This document shows, one piece after another, positions 1 through 17,446 of a stretch of DNA of 64,000 bases (its first letter is position 1; every line of letters starts with the position of its first letter). Below the pieces are notes generated by a model, which did not search any database, had not been told where the DNA came from, and saw nothing but the letters and a program-made list of their open reading frames with translations. A program made the translations under genes and the position numbers. Source of the stretch: Hydractinia symbiolongicarpus (taxonomy: Eukaryota; Cnidaria; Hydrozoa; Anthoathecata; Hydractiniidae); contig NC_079885.1 of the NCBI RefSeq assembly GCF_029227915.1, positions 20,967,001-21,031,000 of the forward strand, written 5' to 3'.

Positions 1-1129
1 AAATGTAGCAATGCACGAGCTGACCCAAAGAAATTTTCGGTGAGCTCATCTTGATTATCCCAAAAGTTGTTAAGTCTGCTACGACTTTTATTATAGGTTT
101 GGAAATTCGAGGTATCAGGCCTGTGGGTGGCTTCCTTACTTCTAACACTTACCAAGAAGGCCATTTCCAGTTTTGGTACACGGAAAAGTGTTTTCCTGCA
201 CTAAACTGACAAAAAGAAAAATGGATACCAATAACCTAACACGAGTGGTTACTCTTCAAGCGGAAAGGATGCTGTATGACAATACCACCGAAAAGGATAC
301 CATACCAGATTACAAAAAGTCCACTTGGAGGTTAATATCTATTTGTTTTGAAGTAAACATAAAGGGACGCTCTTTCCACACATAAGATCAATACCATATC
401 TACATTCTAAAACTCAAATAAGTCTGTTTTTGTGAGTCAATTTAAAAACCGGGTGTTATGTAATCGTAAACGTCTTTATAATCGCACCTGTTATTATAGA
501 AGTAACCCCCATCCAGTCAAATTTTTTACCTCCGTGTAAACAGTCGGCAAGAATGCACGAAAAAGTGATGCTAACGGCTAACGGCTAGTTTTATTCTAAA
601 AACCAAGTCACAGTGTACAAAGTTTCTAATACTACTGAGATTTCAACATCTTGATCTATCCTTAATGCACGACAATTTTATGGTCTGAGTAGGACATAGA
701 CCGGGAAAGTAGGGGAAATACACAAAGCATAATTTCCTCACTCGATACCGTTGTGTGATGTAAACTAGTCCAAAAAGGCGTTCTTTTGTGATTAAAAGTA
801 TTTGCAAAGAAATAAAAACATCTTTTCTTTTTGCTGTTTTAGCGTTTTATAAGGAGTGCAATTACGGATTAATTTGCGTCCTGTAAAATGCACTATTTTA
901 AAAATAAGTTGCTATTGGCGCTGCTACAAACTTCAACGAATTAAAATACAGGTCTACTCAGGTCTGCCAGAGCATATCAACACCAAACATATGCTGTCAA
1001 GTGGCTTGGCAGTTATATTAATTTCCTGCTTCCTAATAGAGATTACCCGGAACAAAAATATGCGCATTTTTACTTCGATTGCTACAGTACAGTGTTAACT
1101 GTAACATTATATGTAAAAATAACGTACAT
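1..1129. other. Upstream part of tandem unit 1
   Basis: No gene seen. The stretch matches pieces of 6198-9842, for example AAATGTAGCAATGCACGAGC at base 1 and at 6198. It holds the likely promoter of the short paralog at 1130, but no clear TATA box could be assigned. Confidence 0.6.
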
Positions 1130-4100
1130 ATGAATAGCAAAATGGGAAGAAGTTTTTATGTTTGTATTTTATTTTTGCTGGCAATAATGGCTGGAACAGG
1201 TAAGGTGTCGCTTGTAACTTTTATACCTAATATTTTTAACGAAATATATCTTTGCCAGATGATTAATTTGAGGGGATTTGAATTTACAGAATATATTTTT
1301 GCGATTTTGCACCCTATTTGCAAAACTAAGTTCTGTAAATTTGCATTTTTTAAACGAATCGTAAAATAAAAAGTTCTGAAAATGTTAACAGAAGTAACCA
1401 ATCGCAAAAAAATCCAAAAAATCTAAAAGCATTTAAAATTTTTGCGGAATATGTGTAAGATGATACTCTTAAAATAATGCATTTCACATTTGTTAGACCT
1501 TTGTATACCATGTCCATTGAAATATCCACTTTTGTCGGTAGTATTTTCAATAGAATATAACCAGAATGCAATTTTTTATTATTTTTTTGAAGCATTCTTT
1601 TGCAATATAAAAAGTAAAGATCTGTGAGAAACGTAGTTGTCAAAAAATAATGTTGGCAAAGATAGTTGATGAATTAAAATATTACAATATGAATTGTTAA
1701 ATGATATGGTCGGTAAAAATTATTCGTCACTTGGCCAAATATTGGTCACTTTTTATTATCTTCTTTTTGCGCCAAAAAAGTAACTTAACTGAGTTCAGTG
1801 TATTTTTTGGCGTCAATTAGTTTTCCGATACTGAACTGTTAAAAAGAGCTGTTTAGTTCAACTTACTTTTTTCTATTGCTATAGGGGATTCCACGAAGAA
1901 ATGGCCATGTGGACATGTCAAACGAGATTGTAAGTTTTAGTTACATACAGTAGTAAAATTTTTAAAGTATTGATGGAAGAAATGAGAATAAACTGTGTCA
2001 AATCCAATGCAATCCAACCCAATCCAGCATCCAATAATAAAAACAAGGAGCAAAGAAGTCGTGTGGTGACACCTAGTAGCATTTTTATCAAGGCTTGTTT
2101 GAGAAGGGAAAACTGATCTGGTTTTAACAAAAATTTAGATCGTGAACTGGTGTATAAGTATAATACTTTCCTAAGAATTTCCTTGCCATCCATCGCACCA
2201 ATTACTGTGTTTTACCCAGATTAGAAAATAGAACACTTTGCACGTACAGTGTAGAAGAATTAAAAGACTGATACTGGAGAGATTGGTCTTTTTGTTCCTT
2301 CTTCGTAGAAATAAATTCGTTGCTTGTTTAAGGTTTTTGTTGCAAACTGGAAACAACCACTTGTCCACAAAGAATAAATTCTTTTCAACGACCAGAAAGC
2401 ACGTCTTAACCATAAGAAAAAACTTTTTAACGAGAAACAAAAACTTTTAACGACAAACAAACACTTTTAAACTGGGAAAAACACTTTTAAACTAGAAACA
2501 CACAATTTTGAACTAGAAACAGACACTTTTTACGAGCAGTAAACGTCTTTTAGCAAGCAGCGAATACTTCATAATGAGGTACAAACGTTTTTTAACGCGA
2601 ACAAAACGGAATTCAACGACCAGTGAACACTTATTAACGATGAACTAACACTTTTTAACGAGAAACAGACATATTTTAACGACCAGTGAACACTTCTTGA
2701 AGACGAATAATTTAGTAGCTCCTTAAATAGCCTTTATTGCTTGGAAGTGCTTGTTGTTCGTTGATAACATGTTCGTATCATGGTACGAAATGTTCTTTGT
2801 TTATTGATAGTGTTCTTTGCTCGTGTCAATTTGCTCGTTGCTAGTTTATACCTGTTTTTTGCTTTCGTTTTTCTTTGCCGACCTATAATGGAAGGCGCTG
2901 ATTATACCAGTGTTAAGGAAGTCGTACGGCAAGAATTGCGCCATGTCAGATTACGCAAGATTAGAAACAGCTTTCACTTTGCAAGCGTAAACACAAAAAG
3001 GTAACTGATGTCAACAGAACTAAGGTGTCAAATTAAATGTTGAGACAAATAAACTCGCACGTTTCTTCTTTGCAATAGTTGCCAAGCTGTGAGATACAGG
3101 CCGTACTTACACTTACACTAAAGCGCTATTTACATTGACTACATGTAAATTTAAAAAAAAGCTTAAATAAACCAAGCAATACTAACAGCGAGCTGGAAAA
3201 GAAATTGCTTGTAAAAAATTATGTATTGAGGAACCAGTTTTCCAGAAATAAAATCAAGGAGTAATGTATTTCTCGTTTTATAATTACCAGCAAAATTTTA
3301 AAATATTTTTTATCTTAAAATCTTCTTTTTTTGATGGTAATTCTCTTACAATAACTAACGTACCTTTTTAACCCTTTTCGGTCCATGGTTATGACCGGGG
3401 GAAGGGTTGCGGATTCCGCCCAGAACGAATTTAAAGATTCCGATTAAAGTTTTAGACAGCCAAATAATCCGTAAGAATGAGGAAATTGGATTATTTTAAT
3501 TTACAGAATGATTGTCCTTCATGAAGTCGTGTGGTGAGCTTTGAGTTCTAATGCTATTTTGTCCTACAACTGACAAGCAAACAAAACAACAAAAAATGTG
3601 TTATCTTACAATGATATCAGCATGGTTAAGTATCGTTTTTTCTTGTCTTGTATTTCAGGCCATTTCACTACACCCCTTACAAAATCAATCCAAGTCGAGA
3701 GCGGCATTTTTGTTATGCAGGTTGCAGTAAAAGTTACAGTAAATGCTCATTTAGTTAAGCTGCTCAATCCGAATGATGCTGAAGTTGATACTAATTCATC
3801 ATCTACCGCTAATGCGAAGAACTTCACTATTTATCTCCCTGCACCTGGTGAATGGACTTTATCTTATCCAGAGTCCACTGGAAATTTCACTTTCAGCGTT
3901 AGCAAAACTCACTATGAGCGCATTGAATTTAATCATTCATTCGAAGCAAAAGTTGATGGTCGAACTTTTAAAGTGTACAGTCCAATTGTAGGTAATAAAG
4001 TCATTTCTTTAATAATAGCCGTATTCCATCTGTCTGGTCGTGCCTCTCTTTTTCTTTTTCTTACGGAAACACGAAATGCGCTATAAAAAGGACGGGCGGA

Positions 4101-5711
4101 ACCAAGGATTTTTCTATGGGCTAACGACTTGTTTTCATAATTCTTGTAGAAACCTTTTTTTCACTCTGCTTTTTACTAAGTAAAGCTATTTATCAACCCT
4201 TGGGAAGGTCCGTTTTTTGTAAAGACTCCTTTACTTCAGCCCTTTTGCTATGGTATATGACTTTGTAACTCTCTGAATTTTTCTATGTATCTTTGAGACT
4301 CCTGCTTGTCAAGCTCTTAGGTTCCATACCTGTCAGAGCCCTAGGTATTAGCAATTACTCGCAACTGCTCACTTTTTGAATTTTCATTAAATCCTTATAA
4401 TTCCTAAAATCAGGAAAACATACTAATTTCCGTTAAGATTGTAGTTAGAATTTGAAACTCACAACACAGGAAAGAGAAGGGAAATCAATTTGTAAAGTTT
4501 AGGCACGTGATTATCACGATTTCCTGATATTTTCTGGATAGTACCTGAAAATCGTAATTTTAGGTGATATTTGTGAAAACCGGAAAATATATGAAATAAC
4601 TTTTAATTTTTTTTAAAACTTAAACATAATGTTATTTTTTTTAGAGAAATAAAATCAATGAACTTTAATGGTACTATAAGTGTGTAAAGTTTTGGGAAAA
4701 CCTATCAAACGTTATGGAGGAAAAGGGACAAATAACAATAATAATAATAACAATAGTAAATAATAAAATTGAACAGTGAAATGAATGACGCCTTCTTAAA
4801 TAATGTATTTAATTCTAGGACACGAAAATGACCTTATCATTCGAGTTGCTGGTGGAAACATTATTCAGATTCCCACACTCAGGGTAGATATTACTAACGA
4901 ATTGGGAAATGCTTGGCTGGCTGATCTAAAGTTAAACATCACAAATACAACATTCGTATTTAAGACAAAATTTGTGCCACCTCCTTTTCCATTAAAGTTA
5001 GTTCTGAGAGGTATTAATAAATCTAATGCAGTACTATTTTTAATACTTTCCATTATTTATACATATTTAGTTTTAAGTTAATAAAAGTGTAATTTCTTCC
5101 TATTTTAAAATGCACCAGGCTTCTATTAACAAAGAAATTTAATTCCAACGTAATACAGACTTAACTATTGCAAAATGTTATAAGTTTCCAATGATTCTAC
5201 GAAATACTTTTACAGTTAAACTCCCAGGACTGAAAGGGGCCCATAATAAAGCAGGATCCTTTGTTGGACATTTTATTTTGAAATTGGCTCTGCATGTAAT
5301 CATTTTAAAATAACCGAAAACGGTTTTTCATTTCTTTCAGGTCAAAAAAAAGATGGCACACGATTTCAAAGAGTTTCAAGAGAACTTATAAGTGTTCAGC
5401 GATCTTTCTTCCAAGTAGCAAAAGCTGGTAACGGTTTGACAGCCCGCTTGGGCGATCAAGATGTCGACATTAAAATACAAGTATTGAACACAGGGACACC
5501 TGCGAAGTATGATTTCACAATCAAAACAAGCCTCGGAAGTATTTCACCTCAAAGGATATCCAAAACAATTGATGGTATCGATTTTCTTGACTTTAAATTC
5601 CAAGTACCTACAAGCCGATCGGCAGTTGGAAAGCTTGCAACGATAAGTATCACAACTGGATCACCTCAACGACCAATCGAACTTATTTTTGACTTACTTA
5701 TAGTTGAGTAG
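1130..5711 (+). CDS. Short secreted paralog A of the VWA7-like gene (C-terminal domains only)
   Basis: Five exons fit in phase: 1130-1199, 1885-1929, 3659-3991, 4819-5010, 5341-5711; 336 residues. Exon 1 is a signal peptide (basic start, hydrophobic FILFLLAIMAG-like core; an in-frame second Met lies 4 codons on). Exon 2 adds a 15-residue Lys-rich linker with one Cys. Its final T joins GC of exon 3 to make a Cys codon at the junction. Exons 3-5 encode three beta-rich domains homologous to the C-terminus of the minus-strand gene at 26333..20662, including the PGEW, GNxTF and RVAGGNIIQIPT motifs. All internal junctions are phase 1, as in that gene. No VWA, TSP1 or chitin-binding exon is visible in the 1.7-kb intron 2. 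AATAAA lies at 5794-5799. Function is unknown; the protein is probably extracellular. The 3' part looks converted from the inverted paralog. An extra exon in intron 2 cannot be excluded. Confidence 0.75.
2378..2705. repeat. Degenerate minisatellite in intron 2 of paralog A
   Basis: About 20-25-bp units on the theme ACACTTTTTAACGAGAAACA, perhaps 14 or 15 of them. The matching tract in paralog B is much shorter (11135-11275). Confidence 0.75.
2882..3023 (+). other. 142-bp block identical between the two tandem copies
   Basis: By eye no base differs from 11457-11598, while flanks differ by several percent. It holds a 38-codon open frame starting MEGADYTSVKEVV and ending before GTAACTG, a possible donor. 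Its splice phase does not fit exon 3 of the host gene. Confidence 0.7.
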
Positions 5712-5855
5712 TGTTGGATGAGCGTTCTGAACAAAAATATTGCCAAAGGAGATGTTCAGCTTTGGCTGAGAATGTGTCCTTGGTTCGTTGAAGAAATAAA
5801 AAGGTGCAAAGAAATTGTGATTTATGTTTATTTGTTGACAAACTTATAATTGTAG

Positions 5856-6001
5856 GTACTGGGACGAGTTTGGAAACACGACGTTGTTAGCTACAGATAA
5901 TACAATAGATTTTCTATCTGATATTTCATCTCAAAACCCTTTAGGCGATAATTACAGTTTACAGTTTACAGAAATTTCTAATTCTTATCCTCTATCACAA
6001 G
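5856..6001 (+). CDS. Orphan exon-like open segment (48 codons)
   Basis: Bounded by an acceptor (AATTGTAG) and a donor (GTATGTTC). It reads YWDEFGNTTLLATDN and onward without a stop. Neighbouring exons could not be found and the product is not recognised. It may be a stranded exon of a lost or transposed gene, or chance. Confidence 0.2.
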
Positions 6002-6141
6002 GTATGTTCGTAAGTGCCTTTATAGAAGTTCCAATTGATATAAGAACAAAAGAGACAAGTACAAAACGCAAAAAGTATACGAAAAGTATAGTATACTCAG
6101 TATAGCACTCTCAGCATAATACACTGTCTATGTCCAACAAC

Positions 6142-6189
6142 TGTATATAACCCATATATAACCCATTTGTTATATATGGATTATATACA
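6142..6189. repeat. Hairpin at the boundary of the tandem units
   Basis: 21-bp arms with one mismatch around a 6-nt loop (TATAACCCATATATAAC against GTTATATATGGATTATA). It lies eight bases before unit 2 begins at 6198. Confidence 0.8.
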
Positions 6190-6767
6190 TATAAAAAATG
6201 TAGCAATGCACGAGCTAACCCAAAAGAAATTTTCGGTATGCTCTTCTTGATTATCCCATTACAATTTCCAACTAAGCTTTTAACCAAACAGCTCTTTTCA
6301 ACTTTCTCTTTTTGTTATCTGACAAATTTAATTGGTGTTTTTAACGAAAGTGATTGTCCCAAGGATTTCCCACGACATTTAATAGTTTTATCCACGAAAA
6401 GTTCTTAAATTCTGCTACGACTTATAATATGGCTTTGGAAATTCAAGGTATCAGGCCTGTGGGTCTACGTCTAACACCTACCAAGAAGACCATTTCCAGT
6501 TTTGGTAGACGGAAAAATGGATACCAATAACCCAAAACGAGTGGTTATTCTTCAAGCGGAAATGGTCAAAATACAAATTACAAATATACACCAATTCGAC
6601 ACGACTGGACTGCTTTCAAAATTGAAAGTTTGGACTCTAATTATCTTGGTTAGAAAATATTAGCGCAGGTCACTTTAATTTGAGAAAAAGCAGTAAAAAC
6701 ATCACAGTAACTAATCGCCTTCATTATTTTTATTACCTTACTTAATTGCTGCAAAATCAATTTCGAT

Positions 6768-6860
6768 ATGATATCTCATATGAATGTGGAAGAGCTTAAA
6801 AAGTATTTAAGACTGCAAGGATTAAAAGTTACTAGAAGGAAAGAAGAGCTTGTTGCTTTT
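6768..6860 (+). pseudogene. SAP-domain-like fragment
   Basis: About 30 residues, VEELKKYLRLQGLKVTRRKEELV, have the two-helix SAP pattern (Leu at fixed positions, GLK turn). Coding signal stops abruptly afterwards. Such SAP starts occur at the front of some invertebrate transposon proteins. It sits in an insertion, so it is probably a transposon relic. Confidence 0.35.
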
Positions 6861-6871
6861 ACTTTCTTACA

Positions 6872-6938
6872 CTCTTGTAGTTGGTATTATCCTTTTGAAA
6901 TATTCCTAAGGATCCCAGGTTCGAATCCTGACAGGAGT
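6872..6938 (+). other. tRNA-like sequence (tRNA pseudogene or SINE head)
   Basis: ACTCTTG at the start pairs with CAGGAGT at the end (7 bp with one G-T). A T-arm CCAGG-TTCGAAT-CCTGA and an A-box-like TAGTTGGTATTA are present. The D-stem is poor and the anticodon loop is too long, so it is not a functional tRNA as read. A tRNA-derived SINE head or decayed tRNA gene is likely. Confidence 0.3.
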
Positions 6939-7586
6939 TGTTTGCTATACTATAGGCTTAATATAAAACAAAGTATATAAAACGAAGAAATGAAATACAT
7001 TCTTTATGTATGTTCTATGTTTTTTTAATATAATTTGTAGCTATAAAAATGGCTGATTTCCAAAAGATTTGAACAAGTTAGGTTTTTTTTACTTTAGGTG
7101 GTGGAGGTGGATGAAGAAAAGGCACCCTTATTGACTTTTTTGTGGAAGTTCATAGCCCATTTTAAGCGATAGGTATGGGTGAGTAACATTTGGTTCTCCA
7201 TCAACTAATTGTTCAGAGCACACTCAGTCACTGGCACAAGATTCTCCTTTTGATTTATCTCTATTTACCCTTCGTAAAGAAATGATCCACTTCTTTCGTT
7301 TTTTATAATTTTTAAACACACTAGGGAAACAGTATAACCTATAAGGGGGAATTTAACCAACATCCACACTCCTTTCTAATTTTTCCCCTCTCCACTTATA
7401 AATCCTGGCATTGCTGTCACAATATCCATTAACTGCACCGCAACTAAACCTCCCATATTTAAAAGTCACAAATATAATTCTGCGAAGAAGAAGAATCAAC
7501 TGCACAACTTCAACGGCGGTAGCGCTTACTTTTCTGACCAAACTAATTAGAGACTATGCCCCAAACCGCATTAAGATTCACAATGA

Positions 7587-7642
7587 CAGAATGATATGTC
7601 TATTTGGTGTATTGGTATACACCAAATAGACATATCATTCTG
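7587..7642. repeat. Perfect hairpin, 26-bp arms, 4-nt loop
   Basis: Arms begin CAGAATGATATGTC and mirror exactly around TGGT. It lies at the right end of the insertion at 6564-7648 and could be a terminal structure of that element. Confidence 0.9.
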
Positions 7643-7946
7643 AGAGACCATAAAAGATTACAAAAAGTCCACTTGGAGGTTAATATCTATTTGTTTTGAA
7701 GTAAACATAAAGGGATGCTCTTTCCACATATAAGATCAATACCATATCTACATTCTATTACTCAAATATGTCTGTCTTTGAAACTTAATTTAAAAACCGG
7801 GGGTTTTGTAATCGTAAACGTCATTATAAGGCACCTATAATTATAGTAATCCAGGCAAATTTCTTTACTTTTAGGTAAACAGGCCGCAAGGATGCGCGAA
7901 ATATCGACACAAGAAATATGTACGACCAACCTCGTCCCCAGTTACA

Positions 7947-8387
7947 GACGCTGAAGCAAGAGCAGATATAAGTGTAAGAAGTTTTTGGCAGAGAGGACAA
8001 CGAGCATTTTTACATGTAAGGATTTTTAATCCCATCGCTCCAAGTTATCGACGCCAAACAATGTCATCATTATTTTCTTCTCAAGAAAAAGAGAAAAAAA
8101 GATTTTATAACAGACGCATCATAGATGTCGAACAAGGGACGTTTACACCTTTGATATTTAGCATCAACGGGGGTAGGAGTCGAGAAACAAGTGTTTTTGT
8201 AACCAGACTAGCCGACATGATCGCGGAAAAAAGAAATGAAACAAAGGAAGTTGTTGTAGTGTTGCTGAGACCCAAAATTTCGTTTAGTTTGGTGCGTCCG
8301 GCAATTTTATGTTTGCGTGGTTCAGAAGTTATTCTGTTCTTAGTATGTGCGACGACGACGTGCTGTTTACAAATGAGTTGGCAATGA
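7947..8387 (+). pseudogene. C-terminal fragment of a retroelement-linked protein
   Basis: Open from the left transposon end to the stop, with motifs DAEARADISVRSFW, FNPIAPSY, EKKRFYNRRIIDVEQGTFTP and ISFSLVR...CLRGS. I recognise this as the C-terminal region of a protein often found with reverse transcriptases in invertebrate genomes, recalled from memory and without a firm family name. Only this end is present and it sits inside the THAP element, so it is a nested or captured fragment. Confidence 0.45.
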
Positions 8388-8626
8388 TCTGAGAATATTC
8401 GCCGCTCCCGTAATTCTGAAGATTCGCAATGAATTATGGTAGTTGTATTTATCGCCGAAAATTAGATGTAAACAATTATGGCTGCAGTAATGAATATCAC
8501 AGAAAGTAACGAAAAAAATCCACTAAATTCCACAACTATATATAATAAAAACATTTTTTTAATAAAAACAAGTATTTTTCTTTTACCTTATCAGATGTAC
8601 AAGCAGCTAATACAACTGACATTGGC

Positions 8627-9100
8627 TTGAACAAGAGGGGGCGGATAACATGCTGTGTTCCTCGCTCTTTTAACAATTCAAAACGAAACAAAGACCTTAG
8701 TTTTTACATCATACCTAAAGACAAGACCTTGAAAAAGCAGTGGCTAGCCAAAATTAGCAGAAAAGACATTAAGCCAACAAGCTCACATAGGGTTTGCTCA
8801 GCCCACTTTGAAGGGTGTAAAAAGACATATATGAATAAAGTGCCAACTATTGTTCCAAAGGTCGCATTGCTAGTCCCTAAGAAACCAAGAAACACTCGTA
8901 CTAGTCTTGGACTTTTACCAGAGTTATTTTCACCTATTCGACCCACAAGGGAACAAGAAAGTTCACACGAACCAACATTAAAAGAGCAACATGCCATGGA
9001 AATAGAACTATTAAAAACAAAACTAAAGGAAATAACAAAAGAGAAAAATGATATTGAGAATATGTCAACTATCAATGTTTTGTTTTCTCTCCACGTATAA
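8627..9100 (+). pseudogene. THAP zinc-finger and coiled-coil fragment of a transposase
   Basis: The frame has a C2CH THAP pattern: a Cys pair at the start (TCCVP), a Trp in KKQWLAKI, VCSAHF as the C-x2-H pair and a closing VPTIVP. A helical stretch rich in Glu and Lys follows, as in THAP-type transposases. The DNA-cleaving domain expected next is absent. The frame may begin upstream as an exon (TTTACCTTATCAG lies just before). It lies inside the inverted-repeat element at 7926-9252, so it is read as a transposon remnant and not a host gene. Confidence 0.6.
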
Positions 9101-9842
9101 TGTCTACGTCCTTTAGTGTTATACTGTAAAAAATTATTAAGTTAATAAATATTATTATAGACCTCATCCCCGGTCTTGCCTTGTTGATGAAGTTGATAGC
9201 GGTCACTCCGTAATAACGGCTCAGGGGTCACAAGACCCTGGGGACGAGGTTGATGTACGAAGGCATTTTTTACGGACTAACGACTAGTTCTATCCTAGTA
9301 ACGAAAAAGTCATGATGGACTAAAGAGGCTAATTCTATTGAGAGTTTAACACCTTGATCTATCCTTACCGCACGACAATCTTATGGTCCGAGTAGGGCTA
9401 AGACCGGAGAAGTAGAGAAAATAGACCAAGTACAAGAGAATGTACTCACTCGGTACCTTTTTCTGATGTAAACTAGTCCAAAATTGCGTTTTTTATGATT
9501 AGAAGTATTTGCAAAGAAATAAAAATATCTCCTTTTTTTGCTGTTTTAGCGTTTTATAAGGAGTGCAATAACGGATTAATTGGCGCTCTATAAAAATAAC
9601 CATTTTAAAAATAACTCGCAATCATTGTATTAGCGCTGCTACAACCTTTAACGAATCAACACACAATTGTACTCAGGTCTGCCAGAGCATATCAACACCA
9701 ACATTTGGTGTCAAGTGGTTTGGCAGTTATATTAATTTCCTGCTTCCTTGTAGAAATAACCCGGAACAAAAATAACGCATTTTTACTTCGATTGCTACAG
9801 TACAGTGTTAACTGTAACATTATATGTAAAAAAAACGTATAT

Positions 9843-16788
<6,946 letters not shown>

Positions 16789-17370
16789 TACTTTTCGGCT
16801 TGTAAAATTGTATGTGTTTACCAAAAAATGCTGGAACTAGTGTATGGATGTTTTCATTGCTGTCATGACTAAAATGCAAATTTGCATCATGGTAATACTG
16901 ATTGATTTGATGTTATTTCATTATTTTGTAGTAAACCTCCAAACACAGAGATGCTCAGCTACTACGCACTAGACTGGCCAACTCAGTTAATAAATCTCTT
17001 ATAACCTGCAGTCTTAAAGTGGCGGTTTGGCCAGTTCGTTTGTTATCATTTTGTTAATTTAAGGATCGCGGTTGGCTTTGCTTTTAAATATGGTTAATTA
17101 ATTTCAGTGTAGTAGATACAATGCTACTTATTTTGACAAAACTAACTGACATTTAAAAGTTAAGGCTTGTGACAACTTGGCTATTTCCCCTGTGTCTGGT
17201 AATTCTGTTAAAAGTGCTTAGCTATCTGTCTCAAATTACGAACGACATTGTATTTCTGTTATATTTCTTTGATAAATTGTAGTTATAATTTCTATGGTAA
17301 TATTTCACCATTATACCATTTATGGTTGGTCTATTTATAACTTGTGTTAACGCAGATACTTTAGTCGTCA

Positions 17371-17446
17371 ATAATGAGTGGTCTAACTTCCTAAGTGGTA
17401 ACCAAATTATAATGAGTGGTCTAACTTCCTAAGTGGTAAGCAAATT
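17371..17446. repeat. Two tandem copies of a 38-bp unit
   Basis: The unit starts ATAATGAGTGGTCTAACTTC; the copies differ by one base (AACC versus AAGC). Confidence 0.9.

Larger units (their letters stand above)
5712..6197. other. Spacer between the tandem units
   Basis: It contains sequence matching the 3' flank of the inverted gene, AATAAA at 5794-5799, an exon-like open stretch (5856-6001) and a hairpin (6142-6189). Confidence 0.6.
6564..7648. mobile_element. Insertion in tandem unit 2, with SAP-like ORF, tRNA-like arm and terminal hairpin
   Basis: Unit 1 runs straight from the CTTCAAGCGGAAA segment (near 260) to the AAAAGTCCACTTGG segment (near 316) with about 40 bases between. Unit 2 has about 1.08 kb there. 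The insert holds a SAP-like start (MNVEELKKYLRLQGLKV at about 6780-6830), a tRNA-like hairpin with a TTCGAAT loop and, at its right end, a perfect 26-bp hairpin (7587-7642). No complete protein is left. Family unknown. Confidence 0.5.
7926..9252. mobile_element. THAP-bearing DNA transposon with 8-bp target duplication (P-like)
   Basis: The ends are inverted: CAACCTCGTCCCCAG on the left and CTGGGGACGAGGTTG on the right, with one extra C at the left end. ATGTACGA flanks both sides (7918-7925 and 9253-9260). The matching place in the first tandem unit has no such insert. An 8-bp duplication and a THAP finger fit P-type or hAT-type elements. The transposase core is missing. The last 90 bases (from about 9162) fold back on themselves as well, with CCTCATCCCCGGTCTTG pairing imperfectly with the right end. 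Confidence 0.65.

Noticed and set aside
2238-2450. 70-residue frame conserved in the second tandem unit (10999-11211)
   Set aside because: Conservation follows from the duplication. The frame runs into the minisatellite and has no splice or start context.
2378-2705. Evenly spaced repeats resembling a CRISPR array
   Set aside because: Units are degenerate and adjoin without unique spacers, and the genome is eukaryotic.
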